From contig JAKSPV010000031.1 in NCBI GenBank assembly GCA_024404475.1, forward strand, positions 1-12,197: a stretch of 12,197 bases of DNA. The letters run 5' to 3'. Both the position numbers and the translations under genes were made by a program. Of this stretch, positions 1-6,763 are shown piece by piece (position 1 is the stretch's first letter; each line of letters begins with the position of its first letter). The notes beneath the pieces were generated by a model. The model was given only the letters and a program-made list of their open reading frames with translations. It searched no databases and was not told the DNA's origin. The stretch is from Clostridia bacterium (GTDB lineage Bacteria > Bacillota > Clostridia > Oscillospirales > CAG-272).

Positions 1-1244
1 TGACCGACACCGTCCGCGAGGAGATCCGCGGCCAGCTCGCGTTCCTCAGCCACCGCGCCTCCGCCATCGTCGCTGTTGCCATACGTCCTTCGCCTGTTTC
101 GACGCTGACGCGTCCGTCCGTCGTCCGGCAGGATATGTGCTTCGTCGGCTATTTTGCCGTCTCCGAATACCTCGCGGAGGAAACGTTCCGTTTCCTTTCC
201 GACTGCCGGAAAGATCATCTGCGTTTCGTCCTCTTCTCCGAGGGCGCCGAGTCCGACCGCTGGTTCGCGACCGAGGCGGGTATCTTTTCGCATACTGACC
301 TCTATCTTCCCGCTGAGTCCGATCCCGATGCTCTCCGGCATCTGGCCGAGGGGCAGTGCGCCGTCGTCATCGCCGACCATTCGCCCGAGGGCGAAGCGCG
401 CCGCAGCGCCTCGATCGCGGCGCTCCGCGAGAGCGGCGCCGTCGTTGCTTACATAGACGAAGCGACGGCTCCCGACGGCGCGGCAAGATCTGCCGATGTC
501 GTTTTTGCCGCCGTACCGTATACGCCGGAGGCCATGGCGCTCCCGCAGCCGCTCAGCGCGACGGCGGACGCGATCGTCTCCCGCGGCTCGAGCGCCGGCG
601 CCGTTTCCGACTGCGTCCAGTCCACCGGACTCTGCCGCACCTCTGCTTTGAACCTCCGTCACGCCGCGATGTACCTTGTGACGTCCGGCGCCGCCAAGAC
701 CGTCATGATGATCCTCGGCGCCATATCGCCCTTGCCGCTGATCCCGCCGGTGCCGATGCTTCTCTGGGGGCTTCTGCTCGACGTCTTCGCCGTGCTCTCG
801 ATCATCTACGCGGTGCCGCCGCGGTACGTCTACCGCCTCGCGCCGTCCTCCTACGCGACGCCCGAGATCTCCGGCATGGCCTATCCGCTGGCCAGCGGTA
901 TCCTCTGGGGCCTGCTCGCCATGCTGATGCCGCTGCTCGGCGCCGCCGGCAGCAGCGCGGCTGTCACCTCCGTCTGGATCGGTATCTGCCTCGGCACGCT
1001 CGCCATGACGGCGGAAACGATGCAGGAGGAAAGCATGTTCCGCTCCCGCGGCCGTTTCAGCCGTGCGCTTGGGATCCTCGCCGTTTTGACGCTCTTCGGC
1101 TGTATCCTCGCGATCCTGTCGAGCGGCGCGGCAGCCGTCCTCGGCGGCAGCCGCCCTTCGTGGGGACAGTGTGTCCTCGCCCTCCTTGCTCCCGTCATCA
1201 CGGCGGCGGCGGCGGAGATCTACAAGCACATCGCCAAAAAATAA
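1..1244 (+). CDS. P-type ATPase-like membrane protein, degenerate, 5'-partial
   Basis: The reading frame is open from the left edge (first full codon at position 3), so the N-terminus lies outside the window; the ATG at 135 is internal. The visible part matches the C-terminal part of a cation P-type ATPase: end of the nucleotide domain, phosphorylation-domain remainder, then six hydrophobic segments (counting from the ATG at 135: about 177-197, 206-227, 250-271, 275-296, 309-330, 343-362), as in the M5-M10 region. The segment PLPLIPPVPMLLWGLLLD resembles the usual M5-M6 loop. The catalytic signatures are lost: the TGD position reads FSEG, and the TGDGVNDxPAL hinge reads YIDEATAPDGAARSADV, keeping only the flanking pattern. 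The DKTGT site would lie upstream. It is therefore probably not an ordinary ion pump. The frame is uninterrupted, which argues for a maintained pseudoenzyme. Transport substrate unknown. Confidence 0.72.
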   Translation, partial: TDTVREEIRGQLAFLSHRASAIVAVAIRPSPVSTLTRPSVVRQDMCFVGYFAVSEYLAEETFRFLSDCRKDHLRFVLFSEGAESDRWFATEAGIFSHTDLYLPAESDPDALRHLAEGQCAVVIADHSPEGEARRSASIAALRESGAVVAYIDEATAPDGAARSADVVFAAVPYTPEAMALPQPLSATADAIVSRGSSAGAVSDCVQSTGLCRTSALNLRHAAMYLVTSGAAKTVMMILGAISPLPLIPPVPMLLWGLLLDVFAVLSIIYAVPPRYVYRLAPSSYATPEISGMAYPLASGILWGLLAMLMPLLGAAGSSAAVTSVWIGICLGTLAMTAETMQEESMFRSRGRFSRALGILAVLTLFGCILAILSSGAAAVLGGSRPSWGQCVLALLAPVITAAAAEIYKHIAKK

Positions 1245-1254
1245 CGCTTTATGC

Positions 1255-1283
1255 GGGCCCCGCGGCAGCGGGGCTCTTTTTTT
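1255..1283 (+). terminator. Rho-independent terminator of the ATPase-like gene
   Basis: A perfect 7-bp GC stem (GCCCCGC 1257-1263 with GCGGGGC 1268-1274, GGCA loop) is followed by a run of seven T (1277-1283). It begins 11 bases after the TAA stop and separates this gene from the promoter of the next. Confidence 0.9.
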
Positions 1284-1324
1284 GCGAAAAAACGTTCCGA
1301 AAGGCAAACTTTTTCGGAAAAGGG

Positions 1325-1353
1325 TTGAAAAAACGGCGGGAAACAGGTATAAT
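1325..1353 (+). promoter_or_regulatory. Sigma-A-type promoter for mrp
   Basis: TTGAAA (1325-1330) and a perfect TATAAT (1348-1353) are separated by 17 bases. An A/T-rich stretch lies just upstream (about 1300-1330). The expected transcript starts near 1360 and gives a leader of roughly 57 bases before the mrp ATG. Confidence 0.85.
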
Positions 1354-1416
1354 AATACCCGTATGATTATGCCCCCGCATACCCCGCAACGGAGGGCAGA
1401 GAAAGGACTTTGTAAT

Positions 1417-2256
1417 ATGGCAGAAGAAATTGAAGGCTGCACGCACGACTGTTCGACCTGCGGCGCAGACTGTGCCTCCCGTCAGGGCGGCATCCAGAAA
1501 GAAAAACTCCGCGACGGCAGTTCTGTCCGCCGCGTGATCGGCATCGTTTCCGGCAAGGGCGGTGTCGGCAAATCCATTGTAACGTCCATGATGGCCGTCG
1601 AGATGCAGCGGCGCGCACACCGCGCGGCGATCCTCGACGCGGACGTCACCGGCCCCTCGATCCCGAAATCCTTCGGACTGAAACCCGGCGTTGACGCGAT
1701 GGGCGACATTCTGCTCCCCGCGAAGACGAAGACCGGCATCCAGGTCATGAGTGTCAACCTGCTCCTTGAGAGCGAAGACCAGCCCGTCGTCTGGCGCGGC
1801 CCCGTGCTCGCCGGCGCGGTCAAGCAGTTCTGGACGGACGTGTACTGGGACGACGTCGATTATATGTTCGTCGATATGCCTCCCGGAACGGGCGACGTGC
1901 CGCTGACGGTGTTCCAGTCGCTGCCCGTTGACGGCATCCTGATCGTCACGACACCGCAGGATCTCGTCTCCATGATCGTCAAAAAAGCGGTCAACATGGC
2001 GAACCTCATGAACGTCCCGGTCATCGGCATGATCGAGAACATGTCCTACGTTCTCTGCCCGGACTGCGGCAAAAAGATCCCCGTCTTCGGCGAAAGCCGC
2101 GCCGAGGAAGTCGCTGCGGATTACGGCGTGAAACTGCTCGCCCGCATCCCGCTCGACACCCGCCTCTCGCCGCTCTGCGACAAGGGCATCATCGAACTCA
2201 TGGAAAACGATTACCTTTCCGCCGCGGCGGATGAAGTGGAAAAAATTTTCTCTTGA
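1417..2256 (+). CDS. mrp: Mrp/NBP35-family Fe-S carrier P-loop ATPase
   Basis: A 279-residue protein of the Mrp/NBP35/ApbC family, cytoplasmic ATPases that hold and hand over Fe-S clusters. The ATG at 1417 is chosen because AAAGGA (1402-1407) sits nine bases before it and the protein then starts with the N-terminal cysteine motif; the frame is open further upstream but that part crosses the terminator and promoter. Cysteines C8, C12, C15 and C19 form an N-terminal cluster motif. The deviant Walker A, GKGGVGKS, is at 46-53, a DxD-type Walker A' (LDADVTGPS) follows, the VDMPPGTGD switch is present, and a C-terminal CPDC pair can bind the bridging cluster between two subunits. It has its own promoter and lies just upstream of the hydrogenase operon, so a role in supplying Fe-S clusters to those cluster-rich subunits is plausible but inferred. 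Confidence 0.93.
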   Translation: MAEEIEGCTHDCSTCGADCASRQGGIQKEKLRDGSSVRRVIGIVSGKGGVGKSIVTSMMAVEMQRRAHRAAILDADVTGPSIPKSFGLKPGVDAMGDILLPAKTKTGIQVMSVNLLLESEDQPVVWRGPVLAGAVKQFWTDVYWDDVDYMFVDMPPGTGDVPLTVFQSLPVDGILIVTTPQDLVSMIVKKAVNMANLMNVPVIGMIENMSYVLCPDCGKKIPVFGESRAEEVAADYGVKLLARIPLDTRLSPLCDKGIIELMENDYLSAAADEVEKIFS

Positions 2257-2302
2257 AAAGCGCCGAAAATCCGCGAAAAGGGTAGTATTTTGCACCGCGT
2301 TG

Positions 2303-2335
2303 TGCTATAATCAAAAGGACGGTCAATGCCCGTCC
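2303..2335 (+). promoter_or_regulatory. Extended -10 promoter and 5' stem-loop of the hydrogenase operon
   Basis: TATAAT at 2306-2311 is preceded by TG one base upstream (2303-2304), an extended -10 promoter; the -35 region (about 2283-2288, TAGTAT) is poor, as is common for this class. Immediately downstream, near the expected start of transcription, GGACGG (2317-2322) and CCGTCC (2330-2335) form a 6-bp stem with a 7-base loop. The stem could stabilise the 5' end or act as an operator; no known regulator site was recognised. The leader to the first gene is about 75 bases. Confidence 0.7.
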
Positions 2336-2391
2336 GTACATCACGTTTCCCGAAACCTAATACCGATATATTTGTAGGAGGCAATACACCC

Positions 2392-2889
2392 ATGAAAAAG
2401 AAAATGACATCCGTTCCTTTCAGCGGCACGCCCGAACAGAAGGCCGCTCTGGATGCGCTCATCGCCCAGTATAAGGACGAAAAAGGCGCTCTGATGCCCG
2501 TTCTGCAGAAGGCGCAGGACATCTACGGCTATCTGCCGCCCGAAGTCCAGAAAGAGATCGCTGCCGGCCTCGGCGTTCCGGTGTCCGAAGTGTTCGGCGT
2601 CGTGACGTTTTATTCGCAGTTCCTGCTCAACCCGAAGGGTGAGTATCCGATCAGCATCTGCCTCGGCACCGCGTGCTACGTCAAGGGTTCCGGCCGCCTC
2701 ATGGATAAGATGCAGGAGCTTCTAGGCATCGAGAGCGGTAGCCTGACTGCTGACAGAAAGTTCAGCCTCGACGCGACCCGCTGCATCGGCGCCTGCGGCC
2801 TTGCCCCCGTTCTGACGATCGGTGAGGACGTTTACGGCCGTCTCGAGCCCTCCATGCTCGAAGGCATCCTTGCAAAATACAAGGACTGA
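2392..2889 (+). CDS. hydC: NuoE-like [2Fe-2S] subunit of bifurcating hydrogenase
   Basis: A 165-residue NuoE/HydC homologue, the small thioredoxin-fold subunit of NAD-dependent [FeFe]-hydrogenases. Four cysteines place the [2Fe-2S] cluster: C90 and C95 (CLGTAC) and C131 and C135 (CIGAC), the canonical CX4C...CX3C arrangement. The N-terminal helical part contains the family phrase ending in GYLPP (about 42-50). The ATG at 2392 follows AGGAGG at 2376-2381; the frame is open to an ATG at 2326, but that codon lies inside the leader stem-loop and has no comparable site. It is the first gene of the long operon and partners HydB, passing electrons to or from its FMN site. The length is normal for the family. 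Confidence 0.93.
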   Translation: MKKKMTSVPFSGTPEQKAALDALIAQYKDEKGALMPVLQKAQDIYGYLPPEVQKEIAAGLGVPVSEVFGVVTFYSQFLLNPKGEYPISICLGTACYVKGSGRLMDKMQELLGIESGSLTADRKFSLDATRCIGACGLAPVLTIGEDVYGRLEPSMLEGILAKYKD

Positions 2890-2928
2890 CCGTCCCCTCG
2901 CTTACATCTCTGAAAGGCGGTACCCGAC

Positions 2929-3288
2929 GTGAAAATCCGTGAGATCCAGATGCTTCTTGATGCCGAACTGCTCTGCGGGGAGGATAACCTCGACGGCGAG
3001 GTTTTCTCCGCCTGCTGCAGCGATATGATGAGTGACGTCCTTGCCTACGTGAAGGATCAGGGCGTTCTGCTCACCGGACTCGTCAACGCACAGACGATCC
3101 GCACGGCCAGCATGATGGATATGGTCTGCGTCGTCTTTGTCCGCGACAAAGCACCGGATGAGGAAATGATCCGCCTCGCGCGCGAGTGCGGCATCGTTCT
3201 GATGCGCTCGAAGATGCGTGCCTACGAGGCCGCCGGCCAGCTCTATCTCGCCGGCCTCCGAGGAAACGCCGGAGGCAGCCATGGCTGA
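2929..3288 (+). CDS. DRTGG-domain protein (first copy)
   Basis: A 119-residue cytoplasmic protein that fits the DRTGG domain, a small ligand-binding or regulatory fold. The pattern matches in the central VLLTGLVNAQ stretch and the closing GIVLMRSKMRAYEAAGQLY segment (about 88-107). The start is GTG at 2929, set by AAAGGCGG (2913-2920) eight bases upstream. Its stop overlaps the next start by eight bases, so translation is probably coupled. A second, diverged copy lies at 5100-5438, and the two flank the ATPase and HydS genes. The ligand is unknown. DRTGG proteins recur next to HydS-type hydrogenase genes in Clostridia, which suggests a part in sensing or signalling. Confidence 0.8.
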   Translation: MKIREIQMLLDAELLCGEDNLDGEVFSACCSDMMSDVLAYVKDQGVLLTGLVNAQTIRTASMMDMVCVVFVRDKAPDEEMIRLARECGIVLMRSKMRAYEAAGQLYLAGLRGNAGGSHG

Positions 3289-3709
3289 GCCGCTCCATCT
3301 TCATTTCGCCGTTGACGGTCAGGATTTCTCCTCCGCCGGCCAGGCATCCGTCACGGTCAAGAAGCGCCTCAGACAACTTGGTTTTTCACCGGAAGTGATG
3401 CGCCGTGTTTCGATCGCCATGTACGAAGGCGAGATCAACATGGTCATCCACGCGCACGGCGGGGAAGCGGACGTCTACATAAGCGACACCGAGATCGTGA
3501 TCGTCCTCAGCGACCGCGGCCCCGGCATCAAAGACGTCGCACTTGCCATGCAGGCGGGATATTCCACCGCCAGAGAAGAGATCCGCGCGCTCGGTTTCGG
3601 TGCCGGCATGGGTCTCCCGAATATGAAAAAGTACACCGACGAAATGCAAATCGATACGAAGATCGGCGTGGGTACGACGGTTCTGATGAAGGTACGCGTC
3701 AAACCGTGA
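3281..3709 (+). CDS. RsbT/RsbW-like GHKL ATPase (anti-sigma factor fold)
   Basis: A 142-residue protein made of a single HATPase_c (GHKL) domain, as in the serine kinases RsbT, RsbW and SpoIIAB. The N-box reads EGEIN (49-53, with E49 and N53 at the expected positions), the G1 box is DRGPGI (78-83), and the G2 box is GFGAGMGLPN (105-114), so ATP binding should be intact. There is no phospho-acceptor histidine domain and no membrane segment. The ATG at 3281 has GGAGG four to eight bases upstream and overlaps the end of the DRTGG gene. No sigma factor or STAS anti-anti-sigma gene is visible here, so the protein target is unknown. Proteins of this family adjoin HydS and DRTGG genes in other Clostridia. 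Confidence 0.85.
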   Translation: MAEPLHLHFAVDGQDFSSAGQASVTVKKRLRQLGFSPEVMRRVSIAMYEGEINMVIHAHGGEADVYISDTEIVIVLSDRGPGIKDVALAMQAGYSTAREEIRALGFGAGMGLPNMKKYTDEMQIDTKIGVGTTVLMKVRVKP

Positions 3710-3742
3710 CGCACGCCGGCCGACAGATGACGAGGTACGGAT

Positions 3743-5068
3743 ATGAACCAATAACAGCATTCTGTATCCCTGGACGTGAGCAAATGTACCGGCTGCACCA
3801 CCTGCCTCAAACGGTGCCCGACGGAAGCGATCCGCATCCGTGACGGGCACGCGGTCATCAGCGCCATGCGCTGTATCGACTGCGGCGAGTGCATCCGCGT
3901 CTGCCCTCACAAGGCCAAACGGGCCGTGCACGACGGGCTGGAATCGCTCCGCGATTTCCGCTATACCGTCGCACTTCCCGCGCCGTCTCTGTACGGTCAG
4001 TTTGAAAACCTCGAACGGATCGGCTACGTCATCAGCGGCCTCAAGAAGCTCGGCTTCGACGAGGTCTACGAGGTGGCGCGCGCCGCGGAACTCGTTTCCG
4101 CCTATACCCGCGCGTTCATCAGCCGCAGCGATATCGTCCGTCCCGTCATCAGCTCTGCCTGCCCCGTCATCTCGCGCATCATCAGCATGAATTATCCTTA
4201 CCTCTGCGACCACGTCCTGCCGATCCTCCCTCCCGTGTAGATCTCGGCACTCGCCGCATCGTTAGAAGCGAACAAAAATCATCCGGAGTTTTCTCCCGAT
4301 GAGATCGGCATCTTCTTTATCTCCCCCTGTCCCGCGAAGGTCAGTTACTTCAAGAACGGCTTCGCCGACGAGGGCCACGGCGTCGATCGCGTCCTTTCGG
4401 TGCGCGACGTCGCGTTCCCGCTTCTCGGCGCCATGATGGATCTTGACGATCCGGAGGACTACACGGCGGCCGGTATCGTCGGCGTCGGCTGGGCGTCCAC
4501 CGGCGGCGAATCCGCCGCGATGTTCAACGAGAACTACCTCGCCGCGGACGGCATCGAGAACTGCATCCGCGTCCTCGAACAGATCGATAACGAAGACATA
4601 CAAAACCTTGATTTCGTGGAACTGAACGCCTGCTCCGGCGGCTGCGTCGGCGGCGCGCTCACCGTTTCCAATCCTTACATCGCGCAGGCGCGCCTCAAAT
4701 CGCTCCGCCGCTACCTCCCCGTCTCGCCCAACCGCCCGACGGACGGTGTGCTGCCGGACAGTATGCTGAAGAAGCGCCCGCTCGAATACACCCCGAGTGC
4801 ACAGTTCTCGGACGACCGCGACGAAGCGATGCACATGCTCCGCGAGATGGAGGACATCTGCCGCCACCTGCCGGGCATCGACTGCGGCTCCTGCGGCGCC
4901 CCGACCTGCATGGCCTTCGCCGAAGACATCGTCAAGGGCGAGACCAATGCCGACGAGTGTACCGTCATCATGCGGTCGCTGTTCCACCAGACGCTCAGCG
5001 AGCACGAACAGAAGGCCGTCATGGAGAAGCTGAAGGCGACCGGCGGGATGCCGGACGAAAACGCCTGA
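3743..5068 (+). pseudogene. hydS: Sensory-type [FeFe]-hydrogenase HydS, two in-frame stops
   Basis: A 441-codon frame homologous to the putative H2-sensing [FeFe]-hydrogenase HydS. In order: two [4Fe-4S] ferredoxin motifs (C15, C18, C21, C25 and C44, C47, C50, C54), an H-cluster domain with ligands C140 (SSACPVI), C196 (SPCPAKV), C297 and C301 (NACSGGCVGG), and a C-terminal CX2CX4CX16C Fe-S motif (C381, C384, C389, C406). As in sensory hydrogenases, the proton-shuttle cysteine before C140 is alanine. The ATG at 3743 has GAGG at 3731-3734. Codon 4 is TAA (3752-3754) and codon 166 is TAG (4238-4240). No frameshift occurs and homology continues across both, so each looks like a single substitution. 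The readable pieces are 3776-4240, using a GTG without a visible ribosome site, and a downstream piece that could start at GTG 4400 and end at 5068. Genuine decay, sequence error and recoding are the alternatives. Confidence 0.85.
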
Positions 5069-5099
5069 CCAACCCGAAGAGAAACGCGAGGTGATCCGC

Positions 5100-5438
5100 A
5101 TGAACTTTTCCGCTCTCGCGGCACGCCTTTCCCTGGAGCACGCGGCGGGCCCCGTCCCGGCGTCGTTCGACGGCGTTTACGCCGGCGATCTGCTCAGCCG
5201 GGTGATGAGCCGCCTCGAAAAGGATCAGCTCTGGATCACCATCATGAATAACGTCAACGTCGTAGCCGTAGCGTCTCTTTCGGAAGCCGCGGCGGTCATC
5301 CTCGCCGAGGACGTTTCGCTTCTTCCCGAAGCGGCGGCAGCCGCGGAAGAGAAGGGGATCGCCGTCTTCCGGACGGAAATGACCGCGTACGAGATCTGCC
5401 GTGAGATCAGCCGTCTCGCGGACGGCGGTGCGATATGA
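5100..5438 (+). CDS. DRTGG-domain protein (second copy)
   Basis: A 112-residue second DRTGG-type protein. It shares with the first copy the C-terminal pattern GIAVFRTEMTAYEICREI, where the first copy reads GIVLMRSKMRAYEAAGQL, but is otherwise well diverged, so the two probably form a heteromeric or functionally split pair rather than a recent duplication. The ATG at 5100 is preferred over the in-frame GTG at 5091 because GAGGTGAT (5088-5095) is itself the ribosome binding site and overlaps that GTG. The stop overlaps the PHP gene as ATGA, indicating translational coupling. The ligand is unknown. Confidence 0.78.
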   Translation: MNFSALAARLSLEHAAGPVPASFDGVYAGDLLSRVMSRLEKDQLWITIMNNVNVVAVASLSEAAAVILAEDVSLLPEAAAAAEEKGIAVFRTEMTAYEICREISRLADGGAI

Positions 5439-6172
5439 GCCGCTACTTTTACGACCTGCACATCCACTCCTGCCTCTCGCCCTGCGCCGATAACGACTCG
5501 ACGCCCGCTGACATCGCCGGCATGGCGGTGCTGAACGGACTCGGTATCGCGGCGCTTACCGACCATAACTCGACGAAGAACTGCCCCGCGTTCTGCGCGG
5601 CCGCCCGCCGCCTCGGGCTCATCCCGATCCCCGGCATGGAGCTGACCACCGCGGAGGATATCCACATCGTGTGCCTCTTCCCGACGCTTGACAAAGCGAT
5701 GGCGTTCGGCGAGGACGTCGACCGGGCGAGGATCCGCATCCGCAACAAGCCGATCCTGTTCGGTGATCAGCGGATCGTGGACGCGGACGACAACGTCGTC
5801 GGCGAGGAGCCGGATCTTCTCATCAACGCTACGTCGCTGACGCTCCGCGCGGGCTTCGACCTTGCACGGCAGCACGGCGGCATCGCCTATCCCGCGCATA
5901 TCGACCGACCGTCGAACGGCATCATCGCCACGCTCGGCGACTTCCCGACGGACGTCCCGTACACCGTCTACGAACTGAAAGACGGCGCGGCGGACGCGGC
6001 GCTGCGCGAAAAGTACCCCGCGATCCGGAATCTCTGCCGCGTGGTCTCCTCCGACGCCCACGAACTCGGCGCCATCGCGGAGGCAGAGCAGTTTTTCGAT
6101 ATCGACGATGAGCCGTATTCCTCGGCTCTCGTGATCGAACGGTTGTTCCGCCGCCTCGGCGGCATCGGATAA
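5435..6172 (+). CDS. PHP-domain metallophosphoesterase-like protein
   Basis: A 245-residue stand-alone PHP domain, a metal-dependent phosphoesterase fold. The expected metal ligands are visible: DLHIH (D7, H9, H11), TDHN (D43, H44), GMELT (E69), H77, AYPAHID (H155) and SSDAHE (D207, H209). An intact active site is therefore likely. The substrate cannot be told from sequence; relatives hydrolyse nucleotides, histidinol phosphate or phosphorylated RNA ends. The start is fixed by the ATGA overlap with the preceding DRTGG gene, and the ATPase downstream follows ten bases later, so the three are translated as a block. The setting suggests action on a phosphorylated partner or nucleotide made by the neighbouring ATPases, which is inference. 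Confidence 0.88.
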   Translation: MSRYFYDLHIHSCLSPCADNDSTPADIAGMAVLNGLGIAALTDHNSTKNCPAFCAAARRLGLIPIPGMELTTAEDIHIVCLFPTLDKAMAFGEDVDRARIRIRNKPILFGDQRIVDADDNVVGEEPDLLINATSLTLRAGFDLARQHGGIAYPAHIDRPSNGIIATLGDFPTDVPYTVYELKDGAADAALREKYPAIRNLCRVVSSDAHELGAIAEAEQFFDIDDEPYSSALVIERLFRRLGGIG

Positions 6173-6182
6173 GGAGCCGTAC

Positions 6183-6731
6183 ATGGAAGACTTCTCGCTT
6201 TACGTTCTGGACATCACGATGAATTCCGTCAGGGCCGGCGCCGACGAGATCGGCGTTTCGATCGCGGAGGAGGGCGACACGCTCACCCTCACGGTCGAAG
6301 ACAACGGCTGCGGCATGACCGCGGAGCAGCTCAGTCACCTCTCCGACCCCTTCTTCACCACGCGGAAAACGCGCGGCGTCGGGCTCGGCGTCCCGTTCCT
6401 CAAAATGCTTGCGGAACAGACGGGCGGCTCGCTCACCGTCGTTTCCACACCCGCGCCGGATGCCGATCACGGCACGATGCTCACCGCCACCTTCGGGCGG
6501 CATCACATCGACTTCGTCCCCCTCGGTGATCTCGTCGGGACGGTCGTCACCCTCGTGCAGGGAAGCCCTGCCGTAAACTTCACCTACACCCACCGAACGG
6601 AAAGGGGAACCGTCTCGTTTTCGAGTGCGGAGGTCCGTGCCGTCCTGGGGGAGGAAATATCGCTCGGGGAACCGGAGATCCTTCAGTGGATCGAGGGCGA
6701 TCTGCGCGAGCAGTACACAGCGCTAAGTTAA
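6183..6731 (+). CDS. GHKL-type ATPase with extra C-terminal domain
   Basis: A 182-residue soluble protein with a histidine kinase-like ATPase domain: N-box asparagine N14 (DITMNSV), G1 box DNGCGM (40-45), F-box DPFFTTR (55-61) and G2 box GVGLGV (65-70). It lacks the dimerisation/phospho-acceptor histidine domain and any sensor region, so it is not a complete histidine kinase. The part after about residue 105 is an additional domain I do not recognise. The ribosome site AAGGAG (6171-6176) overlaps the PHP stop codon, and the ATG follows it by six bases. It differs from the first ATPase of the operon, which is of RsbT/RsbW type. It may phosphorylate or remodel an operon partner; this is untested. 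Confidence 0.82.
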   Translation: MEDFSLYVLDITMNSVRAGADEIGVSIAEEGDTLTLTVEDNGCGMTAEQLSHLSDPFFTTRKTRGVGLGVPFLKMLAEQTGGSLTVVSTPAPDADHGTMLTATFGRHHIDFVPLGDLVGTVVTLVQGSPAVNFTYTHRTERGTVSFSSAEVRAVLGEEISLGEPEILQWIEGDLREQYTALS

Positions 6732-6763
6732 AAAATTTTATACACAGGAAAGGATCCAATCGT

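Noticed and set aside
356..1366. 336-codon + strand frame overlapping the ATPase-like gene and the terminator
   Set aside because: It is a low-complexity Arg/Pro-rich shadow frame of a gene with clear membrane segments, and it runs through the terminator and the mrp promoter.
2300..2314. Possible Rex (NADH-sensing repressor) box over the operon's -10 region
   Set aside because: Only the outer TTG and CAA match; the inner bases do not form the TTAA inverted repeat that Rex needs.
3743..3754. Met-Asn-Gln minicistron as a deliberate regulatory leader peptide for hydS
   Set aside because: The residues after the stop look like the normal start of HydS, so a nonsense substitution is simpler; no attenuator-like structure was found around it.
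4238..4240. Pyrrolysine or another programmed reading of the amber codon
   Set aside because: HydS is not a known pyrrolysine protein, the same gene also carries an ochre codon, and a TAG ends the protease gene at 11803-11805 in the ordinary way.
6732..6763. AT-rich stretch before the small ferredoxin gene as an internal promoter
   Set aside because: A TATACA-like element can be drawn, but there is no matching -35 hexamer at a suitable distance.
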